A stretch of 64,000 nt of DNA, from NCBI GenBank assembly GCA_963514095.1, contig OY741271.1, positions 1,705,520 to 1,769,519 of the forward strand, in the 5' to 3' direction. Both the position numbers and the translations under genes were made by a program. The stretch is from Eutrigla gurnardus (lineage: Eukaryota; Chordata; Actinopteri; Perciformes; Triglidae). Below, piece after piece: positions 42,799-54,159 of the stretch (positions within the stretch are counted from its first letter, which is position 1; each line of letters begins with the position of its first letter). A model generated the notes under the pieces. That model ran no database searches. It saw only the letters and a program-made list of their open reading frames with translations, and was not told the DNA's origin.

Positions 42799-44172
42799 TC
42801 AATGCGTTGGGGAACAGGGAGCCAGTGGAGATTTTGCAGAACAGTTTTGTATGTATTGCAGTTTGTCGAGGATTTTGGCAGGTGAACCGTAGAGGATGAT
42901 ATTGCAGTAGTCTATTCTGGATGTGATGAATGCATGAATCAGAGTTTCGGCAGCAGAGAAGGTGAGTGATGGGCGAAGACGGGCAATGTTCTTGAGGTGA
43001 AAAAAGGCAGTCCTGGTGGTGTGATTGATGTGTTGGTGGTGTTGAAATGTGAGGTTGCTGTCGAGAATTACTCCAAGGTTGCGCATGTGTAGGGACGGGG
43101 ACAGAGTGGAGTTGTCGATGGAGAGAGTGAAGTTGTGGGTGTTTTTGATGAGGGATTTGGGGCCGATGATTATCATGTCTGTTTTGTCACAGTTGAGTTG
43201 AAGGAAGTTGTTTTGCATCCAGGTTTTTAATTCAGTGAGGCAGGTGGTCAGAGTGGAGTAGGTGGCTGTGGTGATGGATTTGGTGGAGATGTAGATCTGG
43301 ACGTCCTCAGCGTAGCAGTGGAAGTGGAGACCATGTTTGCGAATAATGTTGCCGAGGGGGAGGATGTAGAGGATGAAGAGAAGAGGACCAAGCACCGAAC
43401 CTTGGGGGACGCCTTGGGACAGAGGAACAGTGGAGGAAGTGCAGTTATTAATGCTGATGAATTGCTGTCTGTTGTTGAAGTAGGAGCGGAGCCAGGAGAG
43501 TGCAGTGCCAGTGATGTTGTAGTAGTTTTCCAGACGGGAGAGGAGAATGGAGTGGTTGATGGTGTCGAAGGCTGCAGTGAGGTCAAGCATGATGAGGATG
43601 GTGAAGTGGCCGGAGTCAGAGGAGAGGAGGAGGTCGTTGGTGACTTTTAGGAGGGCTGTTTCGGTGCTGTGTTGTGGGCGGAATCCAGATTGAAATGGTT
43701 CATACAGGTGATTAGAGGAGAGGTGGATTTTGAGTTGAGCAGCGACGACACGTTCCAGAATTTTTGACAGAAAGGGAAGATTGGAGATGGGCCGGAAGTT
43801 GGACATGATGTCGGGGCTGAGACCTGGTTTCTTGAGGATGGGGGTGACAGCAGCAAGTTTGAGTGGAGTGGGGACAGAGCCAGAGATGAGGGAGGAATTT
43901 ATGATTTTGACGAGGAGTGGGGTGACGGATGGAAGACAGGTTTTGATGAGAGCTGATGGGATGGAATCTAGGGTGCAGGTGGAGGTTTTCATGCCGTTGG
44001 TGAGTTGAGGTAGGTCCATGGGAGACAGCAGGGAGAACTGTGACAGGCACTGAGAGTGTGAAGGGGTGGGATCCAGTGGTGGGGTTGAGGGAGCTGGGGA
44101 GGTGGTCAGGTTGCTGTAGATGTTGTTGATTTTATTTTGGAAAAATGACAGAAAGGAGTTACATGTTTCCAC
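42799..44172 (-). pseudogene. L2 reverse transcriptase
   Basis: A 457-codon frame holds VTPILKKPGL, FRPISNLPFLSKILE, FQSGFRPQHSTETALL, LDLTAAFDTINH and GVPQGSVLGPLLF. The catalytic box reads HCYAEDVQIY where YADD is expected. The region then continues with LNCDKTDMIIIGP, NLGVILDSNL and SRIDYCN. Downstream sequence to about 42470 continues the C-terminus in other frames. The altered YAED box and the shifts make it inactive. Confidence 0.85.
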
Positions 44173-44191
44173 TGTGAAAGCTGTAGAGATG

Positions 44192-45341
44192 TTATCGGGG
44201 GGGGTTGAGAAGTTTCTTGATCGTGGAAAAAAGAGTCTTGGGGTTGTTGGAGCCGGAGTGTATGAGGTGTGAGTGGTAAGTGGACCGGGCTGTGTTGAGA
44301 GCAGTTTTGTATATATGGAGAAAGTCTGTGTAAGCGTGGAGGTGAACTGTTAGGCCGGTTTTATTGTAGAGTCTTTCCAGTTGTCGTTTGCGGGATTTCA
44401 TTTGATGGAGTTCAGGGGTGTGCCAGGGAGCTGAGTGGGTGAAGGTGACTGTTTTGGTTTTAGTGGGAGCCAGTAGATTGAGACAGGAGGAAAAAGTGTT
44501 GTTGTAGTAGTCCACAATGTTGTTGGGATCATCAGACAGGGGGGGAGGAGAGATGGATATTGCACCGGTGAGAGAGGCTGAGAGGGCTGAGGGGTTGATG
44601 GACTTGATATTTCTGAGATTTTGCATTTATCTTTTGGGATAGGGATGGGGATGTTGAGGTCGATGATGATGGCGAGATGGTCGGAGATGTGGAGGTTGAT
44701 GCTGGAGAGATGGTTTAGTGTGAGTCCAGTGGAGCAGACCAGATCGAGGATGTGACCATGGGAGTGGGTGGGGCAGTTGATATGCTGTGCGAAGTTGAAG
44801 CAGTGCAACAGTTCCAGGAATTCAGTGGCAGGTTGGTGTCATTGATGTGAAGATTAAAATCTCCGAGGAGGAGGACAGAGGGTGAGATGGCGCAGAGCTG
44901 GTTGAGAAAATCTGTGAAGTCTGAGAGAAAGGTGGGATTTGGTTTGGGAGGGCAGTAAATAATGGCAGTGACAAGTAGAGTAGGACCAGGGAGTTTGAGG
45001 GCAAGATGTTCAAAGGACGGGGCGGCTGGGGTGGAGATGGTGGTGATTTTGATGTCCTTTCTGTGGATGGCAGCAATACCACCTCCCCGCCCTTCAAGGC
45101 GGGGTTTGTCCATGTAGGTGAATCCTGTGGGTGTGATCTGGTTAAGTAAAAAATAGTCCAGGGGTTTTTGCCAGGTTTCAGTGATGCAGAAGAAGTCCAG
45201 TTTATTGTCAGTGATGAATTCATTCAGAATGAGAGTTTTATTGCTGAGTGAACGTGTGTTGAGCAGAGCCATTTTCAGGTGTCGTTGTTTTTGGGTTGGT
45301 TGGGAGGACTGAGGGAGAGGACGGAGGTTGGAAAGATTCAC
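44192..45341 (-). pseudogene. L2 endonuclease and linker, frameshifted
   Basis: The 45341-44715 frame holds the AP endonuclease start: LLNTRSLSNKT, DFFCITETW, GRGGGIAAI and LLLGDFNLHI. Later parts shift frame: LDLVCSTGL and SDHLAIIID in 44808-44398, then PWHTPELHQMKSRKRQLERL in 44626-44192. All expected endonuclease blocks can be traced, so the loss of function is through indels and not large deletion. Confidence 0.8.
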
Positions 45342-45539
45342 GTGTGGTTTGTTGTGATGACATAGTGAGGGAATACTGATAGAGGCTCTGTGGGTGATTA
45401 TGGTTTGTATGGGTTGAATTTCTGGTGAGAGGGTTAGTGACTGGTGTGGCCTACAGGTGGAGCCAGCGGGGGGAATAGTGCTGTGGGTTGGTGGAGCTGT
45501 CGGCGGATGTTCCGGGGAGGGGGCATGTTGGGTAAACAG

Positions 45540-45902
45540 TCATGTACGTGTGTGTGATTGAACCTGAACGGTGTGCTGTATGTTAGCTGTTAGCAGGTGA
45601 CTACCTAGCAAGTTGGGGTGAATACCGTCCGGTTGGAAGAGGGAAGGACGGTCCCAGAACAGATTAAAATTGTCAATAAAACCAAAGTTGAAGGCTGTGG
45701 AGGTGAGCTGGAGCCAGGTGTGAAGACTGAGGATTCTGCTAAAATGCCCTATCCCCTTTCCCAGTGAAGGGATTGGACCGGAGATAAAAACAGACAATCC
45801 ACAGGAACTTAAAAAATTAAAAAGAACGTTAAAATCAATTTTGGTCAGTTCTGACTGCTGGCGGGCTGTTTCGCACGTCTCCACGTGGGTTTGCTTCAAC
45901 AT
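45540..45902 (-). pseudogene. L2 ORF1 esterase-like domain, C-terminal part
   Basis: The frame carries VFISGPIPS, LHTWLQ, FIDNFNLFW and PDGIHPNLLGSHLL. The closing D-x-x-H in DGIHPN is the Asp/His pair of SGNH-type esterases, found in ORF1 of many fish CR1/L2 LINEs. The N-terminal part with the catalytic Ser is missing because the element is truncated here. Confidence 0.7.
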
Positions 45903-45903
45903 A

Positions 45904-46149
45904 CCGAGTTTCTCCTACATGTCTCCGCCTTTTTCCAGAATCTAAACCAACTCTGAAGAAATTGCTGTCAGTGTCGCTCTGTGTGCCTTATCACTTTTAG
46001 ATCAATCGACTGTTTCATTCAGTTATACGCATTAAGTCGAGCCGTAAATGTCTGCCATGCCAACTATCTCTACTTCGATGCAGTTACGTTGCTCCACTTT
46101 CTAAGGATGAGCTTGTGTGACATGAGCCATGTATTCCTAGAGATCTTAT
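45904..46149. other. Short gap between opposed L2 elements
   Basis: About 245 bp with no recognised feature. It separates the 5' end of the minus-strand L2 from the start of plus-strand L2 coding text. Confidence 0.4.
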
Positions 46150-46516
46150 TAATAATGACTTTTGAATTTTTTAACAATAACATTTTAGCTATCAGAGACA
46201 AAATTACTCACGTTTTGCCTTCAATTGGAACCACGCTACCCTCAAACTCAGAAATCTTAGAAATAGAAACAGCATTAAGACCTGTTAGACTGCTTTTCTC
46301 CAATCAACCTTAACCAACTAACGACAATGATCTCAAAGAACTCCTACCCTTAGTAAGAACATCCTTGTATGAGCCATTTCTGTGTTTGGGTGTGTGTCTG
46401 TATGGGGCCAGTAGGCATCCTCAGTGCACCAGGAAGGGGGGTTACATAGGTGGGAACTAGTGTTTCCGGGCTCAGGTGTTGCTAGTCGGAAGAGCATACA
46501 GTTTTCGACTTAAATA

Positions 46517-46815
46517 TAGAGGCTAAACCTAAAGCTTAAAGCCACTGAGGGGCTGCATAGAACGGATTAACTTAGATTGACGCGCTCTGCTCCGCCACGC
46601 TACAGGAGTCGTATTTGGTGAATGGTGCATTATTTACTTTTGTTCACACTGGTAATGGATGTTGTGCATCGTTATGGTGAGAAAAATAAAGAAGCATTGC
46701 AAAGTAACCAACCAGGAAGTCGTCGGTCTTCTTCAGTGGCTGGCAAGCGCGTCGATCTAAGTTAATCCGTTCTATGCAGCCCCTCAGTGGCTTTAAACTT
46801 TAGGTTTAGCCTCTA
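46517..46815. mobile_element. MITE with about 60-bp inverted ends
   Basis: The left end reads TAGAGGCTAAACCTAAAG and then GCCACTGAGGGGCTGCATAG. The right end is the reverse complement over about 60 bp, ending at CTCTA (46815). The centre (46581-46757) has no frame. TA flanks or forms both termini. The family is not resolved. Confidence 0.75.
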
Positions 46816-47055
46816 CAATCCTCATTAGATATGATCAATGTGTCTTTATTTACAGGCTATGTGCCACAGTCCTTTAACGTAGCTGTAATTAAACCTCTTC
46901 TAAGAAGCCTACTCTAGATCCAGGGGTTTTAGCAAACTACAGACCAATATCAAATCTTCCTTTTCTCTCTAAGATCCTTGAGAAAGTAGTCGCCAATCAG
47001 CTGTGTGACTTTCTCAACAATAACAGTCTACTTGAGGACTTCCAGTCAGGATTTA

Positions 47056-47183
47056 CCCCCAATTTCCACTGCATGCGTCTCCGCTGCGTTGCGTCTCCGC
47101 CACGCCAGCGGAGCAGATACGTTTCACTTTAGTCTATGGGTGAATCCCCACCAGGTCCGCTGCGCTGCGTGTCCGCTGCGTTA
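47056..47183. mobile_element. Short insertion of MITE-like DNA in L2
   Basis: CCCAATTTCCACTGCATGCG and repeated GCGTCTCCGCTGCG/GTGTCCGCTGCG blocks interrupt L2 coding text between FQSGF and the WFKSYL-type region. It looks like part of a common fish MITE, but clean ends are not visible. Confidence 0.4.
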
Positions 47184-47315
47184 AGCTGGTTTAAGTCCTA
47201 TTTATCCAATCGATCTCAGTTTGTGCATGTCAATGAAAAAACCTCCAGGCACACTGAAGTTAAATATGGTGTTCCTCCAGGTTCTGTGCTCGGACCAATT
47301 CTTTTCAACTTATAA

Positions 47316-48254
47316 ATGCTTCCTTTAGGCAATATCATGAGAAGACACTCTATAAACTTCCATTGTTATGCAGATGATACTCGATTTTATCTATCAATCA
47401 AGCCTGAAGAAAACAATCAGCTAGTTAAACTCCAAGCATGTGTTGATGACATAAAATCCTGGATGACCTGCAATTTCCTGATGACTCAGATAAAACGGAA
47501 GTTATTGTACTTGGGCCTAAACTCCTCTGAAGCTTGCTGTCTAAAGATATAGCTACTATTTATGGGATTGCCATCGCCTCAAATACTACTGTAAGAAACC
47601 TTGGAGTTATCTTTGACCAGGACCTGTCCTTTGACTCGCATATTAAACAAACTTCAAGGACAGCCTACTTTCACCTGCATAACATTACTAAAATTAGGCC
47701 AATGCTGTCTCAAAAAGATGCAGAAAAACCATGCATTTGTTACCTCAAGGCTGGACTATTGTAATTCTTTATTATCAGGCTGCTCTAATAAATCTCTTAA
47801 ATCTCTCCAGCTGGTCCAGAATGCTGCAGCTCCTGTTCTGACTAAAACCAGAAGAAGGGATCACATTTCTCCTGTATTAGCTTCTCTGCACTGGCTCCCA
47901 GTAAAATCCAGAATAGAATTTAAAATCCTTCTCCTCACTTACAAGGCTCTTAATGGTCAGGCACCATCATATCTTAAAGAGCTCATTAAACCCTACTGTC
48001 CTGCTAGAGCACTACACTCTCGGAATAAAGGCTTACTTGTAGTTCCTAAAGTCTCCAAAATTAGAAATGGGGCCAGAGCTTTCAGCCATCAAGCTCCTCT
48101 TCTGTGGAACCGTCTCCCGGTTCTGGTTCGGGTGGCAGACACTGGTGCTTTCTCGCCTAGCAGGGCTCCCTGGACCGTGGTGGAACCTGATCCGGACTGC
48201 ACTGATGCTGTGGTCTTGTTTGACTCTTACTGCCAGTATTTTAAAGGCGGCTGA
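47316..48254 (+). pseudogene. L2 reverse transcriptase C-terminal half, broken
   Basis: The first frame (47316-47552) carries LPLGNIMRRHS and NFHCYADDTRFYL with an intact YADD. A second frame (47534-47764) carries NLGVIFDQDLSFDSHI, and a third (47601-48254) carries SRLDYCNSLL, QNAAAPVLT, LHWLPVKSRIEFKIL, LTYKALNGQAP and ARAFSHQAPLLWN. Three frames are therefore needed to read one domain series. It is inactive. Confidence 0.8.
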
Positions 48255-48429
48255 CTATTGATTAAAGAAATTGACTAAACCTGCATCTCTACTGTTACTA
48301 ACTTGACTACTCCGGGGATTACTCCTGGGAGTCTGGCTATACTTTCTGGTCCAGCAGAGTCCGCTGAGGTCCTGACCGATGCAGACTATTAACTGGCCTG
48401 ATGCTGGAAACACCATATTGTAGCTCCAC

Positions 48430-49609
48430 CTGCCCGCTAGGGATGGGACGATACACTTAAACTCACGATACGATGCATCTCGATATGCCAGGGTCACGAA
48501 ACGATATGTCACGATACGATATCAAAAAACAAAATAACAAACTAACAAAACAAAATATTACTGCGTAATTACAACTTATTTATTTTTGTTTCAGTTGCAC
48601 ACAAGGAAACACACAGCCCAACAGTTCAAACAAGAACACTCCCTTAGTGCTCTAACCCTAGTTTAAGTTATCTCAGCCTCTCTTAAAGGCGCCATATGTA
48701 AGAATGTGGCCAAAAACGATACTACACTCAAATTCAAAACACTGCGGCGAGTCGTATCCGTCTCCCCCTCCACCCCCTCCCCTCCAGACTCAAGGTTGCC
48801 GGAGCTGTTGGCGTATCCAAACGCGCCGAAGGCGGCCGGACAGCGGAGTAACAACGTTACTCATTTCGATCGTAGAAACAAACGTTAGCAGCACAGCTCG
48901 TAACAGGACAGTGCTAATGCTGCTAGCGTCCAGCCGATGTCCGGCAGGCCGATGTCCAGCGGCTGGACAGCCAGATGCCCGTAACAGGACAGTGCTAATG
49001 CTGCTAGCGTTAGCTGTGCTGCTAACGTTTGTTTCTATGATCGAAATGAATAACGTTGTTACTCGACAGTTCAAAGTATTCGAAATGTCCATCCCCGTCA
49101 AGCTATGATGCTAACTTAGTTAGCCAAGCTCAACTTACCTGTCTAGTATAAGAGTAACCAATTATTTTTTAATGAGAAAATACTGCCGGGTAAATGACCT
49201 GTATCCAGCGGAGCGTCCTCAATTTCGACCTCATTCCACTCCATTGTTCAGCGGTTTGAGGGCAAGGTAGTTGGTGCTAATGTTTGTTAGCTTGCTGTAC
49301 AGTGTTGTAACAACACTGTTGTTGCAGCATGCGCTGTGACCTGCACCGTTCCTCGGATGTAATTTCTTTTTCATTTAGTTTTCCGCTGCTTAACCAGCAG
49401 ATGGTGCTGCCAGCCTGCCACCATAGACTGTATGCCTGCCGCACACATATACACACACACACTAAATTATTTATATACTACACAAATCATGTGGCAGTGC
49501 CATCTAGTCTTCATTTCGCGATCCATTTTTTTCAAACTTGATGCGTATCGTCACGTTTTGTATCGCGATATTTCGCCAAACGATATTTCGTCCCATCCCT
49601 ACTGCCCGC
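48430..49609. mobile_element. hAT-like element with perfect 8-bp duplication in the L2 tail
   Basis: The inverted ends are TAGGGATGGGACGA (48438) and TCGTCCCATCCCTA (to 49601). CTGCCCGC flanks both (48430-48437 and 49602-49609). The interior has subterminal ACGATACGAT repeats, no transposase frame, an inverted repeat at 48845-49068 and short CT-rich and CA-rich tracts. The interrupted L2 tail reads straight across the insertion when compared with the other tail copies. Confidence 0.9.
48845..49068. repeat. Imperfect palindrome with internal direct repeat
   Basis: Arms GAGTAACAACGTTACTCATT through GTTAGCAGCACAGC (48845-48898) recur inverted at 49013-49068. GTAACAGGACAGTGCTAATG occurs as a direct repeat just inside each arm (about 48900 and 48980). 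This could form a large cruciform or hairpin. Confidence 0.75.
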
Positions 49610-49985
49610 TGTGTGACTGCTCAACTACTCCTGCTTTTTGGTCTACGGCGACATGGTTGGGATGCATCCATCTCAGGGTGGCTGTGCCTGCTGCCATGGA
49701 CTACTACTGTGGATACTATCTCTTCTGTTAATACCACCACTACTGTTAATGCTACTACTACTATACTACTACCAACACCAAATGCAGTTTGGGCCTGGGC
49801 TGCACGAGATTTCCGCCTTAAAGCCTTTAAAGGCAGTTTTTTCTCACCACTGTCGCTGTACGCTTGCTCCTGGGTGATGTTGGCGACTTCATGAGCATAT
49901 TCCAGTCCTGCTCAATGTGTTAAGTGTCCTGAGATGACTTCTGTTGTGCTATGACACTATAAATAAAATTGAATGGAATTGAATA

Positions 49986-51236
49986 AATTCATAGGCTGAA
50001 GAGAGGGGATCCCTGTTTGGGCGAACTATGTAATTCTTATTGCTGTAGACATGCATGTGCATGTGTAAATTAAAGATTGACAGAAAATGATTATGGTGTG
50101 GATCAGCAACAGACTTTCACTCATGGATGGACATTAAAGCCAAGATGATATAAAAATGCTTTTTTACATCTTTAGATCACATCCCGCATAATATGTGAAC
50201 AAGTCTTATTGTGCACCTATTATGCAAAAACATAAATAAAATCCAATCATCTTTTGTTTGTGTGAAACAAAAATATGCGGTGTGCTATTACCAACCAGTT
50301 TAACAAATATCAACAACATGAAATCCATCCATCCATCAATCAATCTGCAACTTTCAACTTTTTCACACCAAATGCACAAGATTTAATTTGCGTTTACTTG
50401 TGGGATAATTTATATTTATTTGCGTCTCTCAGGCTACATGTGCCATGCCATGCTGACCTTGATGGAGACAACAAGGTTCCATCAATCATAGCCAACATAA
50501 CCACTTTTGCTGCTTTGTAGATATTGTGAAGTCCCAAATACACCAGGAAACCAAATGGTGCCCCAACCTTTAAACCGCTTGTTTTCTGAGAGTCTGGATT
50601 GATGGGTGCTGGGCTAACATTGTAGTTGCTCCATCAACACTCCAAATAAGGTCATCTAGATATAAATACGGCAGAGACCTTGTTGTTTGGACCACAGACT
50701 GTTTGGTTTGTTTGGTTTCTCTGCATAGTCTGGTCTGGTCTCTCTACTTATATCAGATCATTTTGTATATCGTTTTCCACCATTTCTGATTGGGCAATGA
50801 CAGGAGAAGAATCTCAACACTTTCATCACACAGTATCATTTGAATATGCGAATGTCACATATTTGCCCAATTGGCATTGTGTCATTTGCATCATTTACAC
50901 TGACTTTCTATGCAATCGGTCCGTGTGTTTGGCTAACAGTTAACAAGAGTGGACCATGAGTTTGGCTTTCAGCTAACAGAACCACCAGTACACATACTGC
51001 TTGACCTCACCCCCACAGACACGTAGAGACTATTTCTGGACAAGGCAGCAAGCACAAGCACTTTCATTAGTGGGTCACATGATCAGTCACCATTGTTTTA
51101 AGTCACTCTTTGATAGATAGTAACTTAAAAGACAATTAAATAGATGAAAATGTTATGGACTGCCACTTTAAATAACACCAATTATGTAACCAACATACAT
51201 ATTGTATAGTTTATTAGTTTATTTTGAAAAGACAAT
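49986..51236. other. No gene seen
   Basis: AT-rich DNA with only short frames and no recognised termini. A short ATCC/ATCA repeat lies near 50325-50345. Confidence 0.4.
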
Positions 51237-51834
51237 GGATCTCATTCATGAAACATGAGTAGAATTAATTTGTTAGTTATTAGTGGGCAATTTGCATATA
51301 TGTTTCAGATTAGGTTACTTAATTTAAATAATATACTAGGTGTTGTTGAATAATAAGAATCAAAACAATTCAAACCATTTTCCTTTGGCTTCTTTGATGG
51401 ATCTTTCGACACAGGACATGGCGTTGACGGCATCAGTCACCTCCCTCCAGGCCTCGGACTGACCTGTCCCTGTCTCACCACTACTAACATGAGAACAGAA
51501 CATCTTTATAACTTCAATTTCACCATAGGAAAAGTTTTTCTTTCTCTCCCTCTCTTTGTTGCTCCATGTCTGCAGGACGACAGGATTTACCTCTCCATAG
51601 TAACCATCACCTCCTTATATGGTGCTTCATGGGTGGGATTTATGGTAATAGCTGACCAGCGGGTGTGCGCTGTCAGTTTATGATTGATTGGCATATATAA
51701 ACATACACAACGATTAAATCAGAGTTTTATGCGGTGTTCATGAATCCGGAGGAGGTTTTTAGCATGGAGGTGATTTATGTGCAAATATTCTCACAGATTT
51801 ACTAACGTTTCATGAAAGAGACCCAATGTGTTGA
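51237..51834 (-). mobile_element. Harbinger-type element relic
   Basis: The left end GGATCTCATTCATGAAAC and the inverted right end GGGTCTCTTTCATGAAAC match well. AAT flanks both sides (51234-51236 and 51835-51837), a 3-bp duplication as in PIF/Harbinger elements. A Myb-like fragment typical of the second Harbinger protein lies inside on the minus strand. The remaining 600 bp is much shorter than an autonomous element. Confidence 0.75.
51381..51478 (-). pseudogene. Myb/SANT-like domain fragment of a Harbinger protein
   Basis: The minus-strand reading is SEAWREVTDAVNAM, then ERSIKEAKGKW. The spacing of W, AVN, R and KW matches the Myb-like DNA-binding domain carried by the accessory protein of Harbinger transposons. 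Only about 30 codons are readable before a stop. It is a relic within 51237-51834. Confidence 0.6.
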
Positions 51835-51837
51835 AAC

Positions 51838-54159
51838 AAAAGATTCAAGTGATTACCAAATTAATCAGTTTACAATTTTGTGGAACATCCTCAGGAATCA
51901 TAATGTCTCTTCTAAATCGCATCCCAATCCTTCCAAGGCTGTAGAGATATTTAACTCTGAACTGACAATGTCAGCTGGCTGATGGCATGATAGAGAAGTC
52001 AAGGGATCACCAAAGTTAGTGTTAATCATCCTCTGAGAACACACACACACACACAGAAAGAGCAGAGAGAGAGAATACATGAAAAGTAAGTATACACACA
52101 GATATTCAAAAATACATGAGGATAAAGTCACGCTCTAAGTCCGGGTCGTTCATGTGAGCCTGTGTCCATGCAAAGGATGGAGGAATAACCTGGAATATGA
52201 TTTCCCTCTCACTTCATCATATATGCATTGAACCACCTGCATCTATCTGAGCACCATGTCATATGAATCCTGGTTCCTCTTTGACCGATGTGAAAGCGTC
52301 TCCCCTGAGGCTGAACAACTGATGATTTATTCATGTCCAGACACATACAATCTGATAATCCCTTGGAAGAACTGAAAGATGTGGCCCTCCATTGATTCAG
52401 TCCAGCCTGCTGATGTGTTCCGGCCCCTGCAAGGAATCCAACCCCGGCACCCAATTAGCCAGCTTGATCAAATAATGAAGGAAGGCAGGAATTACAGAGA
52501 GAATGCTCCGTCTGTAGTTCCCCTCTCCGCCATTCTGTGTATACAGCTGTGTAACTTTACAAGCAGCTAATTATGGTCTTATCCTAATTAATATGGATTT
52601 GGTCTTTTCACAACAACCACTCACACTGCACACATTTTGTGAGCCATTGGGAATATGACCAATTAGGCAAAACAGGTTAAGTCAAGGCAAGTTTAACAAA
52701 TAACTACATAGTTACATTCTGTTGGAATACCTTTTCATGGAGCGTTCAGTAGCAGCCCCCTGCAGGGTGTAGCAGTCTGAAACCTACTGTAGCACAGCTG
52801 AGTGTTTCCCTCATGCATCCAATAGAGAACGTTGCATAGAGATGCCAGGTGTGTGCTGCAGAAAAAAAGACGATAAAATGACATCAGTTTAATAAGCTTC
52901 TGCCATTTATAAAAAGCCCTACCAGGAGGCAGAACCATAAAACGCTGGGGGGGGGGGGGGGGGGGGGCGGTTGAGTTGCTAGAAAGTCTTATTTGACACA
53001 AGTTAATTAGACATGTTCAAACTCTTTCATGGAGGCCACCTTTCTCTGCTCAGGTTCCATAACTCCATCCGGCATAATGGCACAGGCGTTTTGGCAACGG
53101 TGTCAATCAATGACACTGCTCTGTGTTAACTTACTTCTTTTGTTGCAAATTTTATTCAGTGGCCTTCATTCTTGAAAAAGAAGCAGAGAAAGGTTTCCCA
53201 AATTAATTGGATCAACGATTAAGTGGGAGGAATCCCACCCCACTGAGCAGAGACAATGGCAGAAGAAAGGGTCAACACAGGCGCCGAGCGCAAAACTGAC
53301 ACTTGAATTAGACAATGAAGAAGAAAGGGCAAAAGAAAGGGAGAGAGGCCTTTTCAGTGTGAGGTCTTCAAGGAGATCCAGACGTTCACTCTCACTGGTG
53401 TGGTCGGGGAGACGGGTTTGAATGACTGATGTTGCTGGGCAATATCAATTTGCAATGAGAAGCATTGTAACATTTTTCAGTGGCCATTTTGCTATTAAAG
53501 TGGTGAAAAATGTGTTTTTTTCTGCTTTTGTGACTTGATTTTCAAATAGGAACCAAGACTCAGCTTGTACAGCTGAGCACAAGGACATGCTTTTGTGAAA
53601 GCCTTGATATTAAACGTGAATGTGTGTCCTTGTGAAACTACAATTCAAGAATCAGACAATCTACGGCAAATTCCATGGTAATTTACCACAGGCACTGGTC
53701 TCTGAACAGTCTTTAACTTTTAACAGTCAAAATGGATTATTGTTACTGCGGATTATACATAGACTCTATTCATTATAGCTGATCCACTCCATCTGTGGGA
53801 GTTCTGCTTTTCTTTCTTTACTTGACAAATGTCGCTGAGAAGAACTTCAATCTGATTGGTTTATACTTTCAAAGTTGACCAATATGAGCAGTGGCATTGA
53901 CTTAATAGTGGCTGAGGACTATGATATGTACTTTCACGCTCCTGCATCAGGGTCAGTGGTGATCGTTACCATTGCAACGCTGTTCTGTTCATCATGAGGT
54001 TGTATTGTCTGCTAGGTCTGGCTCTCAGTTCCTTTCTCCTGTTACCTCTCTCCTGCTACCTGTCTGCATGTGACCTGTCTGCCTGCTACCCGACCTGTCC
54101 GCCTGTGTCCTGTCTGCATTTAACCTGAAAGTAGGAACGTGGGCAAGGGTTTTGTATGG
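51838..54159. other. No gene seen; single-copy-looking DNA
   Basis: A CA tract lies at about 52040-52056 and a long poly-G at 52949-52967. A CTG/CCTG-rich stretch with repeated ACCTGTCTGC lies at 54040-54120. No frames with motifs are present. Confidence 0.4.

Larger units (their letters stand above)
42205..45903 (-). mobile_element. L2-type LINE, 3.7 kb, with ORF1 end and ORF2
   Basis: The element lies on the minus strand. Its 3' end (plus 42222-42290) carries AAAGCGCTATACAAAATAAA and ATT repeats, a typical fish L2 tail. Reading 5' to 3' there is the end of an ORF1 esterase domain, then endonuclease, reverse transcriptase and a 3' UTR. The 5' end is truncated near 45903, inside ORF1. Frames are broken in several places. 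Confidence 0.85.
46150..49985 (+). mobile_element. L2-type LINE with several insertions
   Basis: Coding text begins with FFNNNILAIRDKI at about 46160. After an interruption (about 46310-46850) it resumes with VPQSFNVAVIKPLL, and breaks again at 47056-47183 (inserted CTCCGCTGCG-rich DNA). It then runs through the YADD region to the C-terminus at about 48150. The 3' UTR is split by a hAT element (48438-49601) and finishes with GAATT-type repeats at 49985. The tail matches 7480-7850 and 28500-28835. Confidence 0.8.

Noticed and set aside
42558..45223. Several plus- and minus-strand frames overlapping the L2 element
   Set aside because: They are shadows of the minus-strand L2 coding region in other frames.
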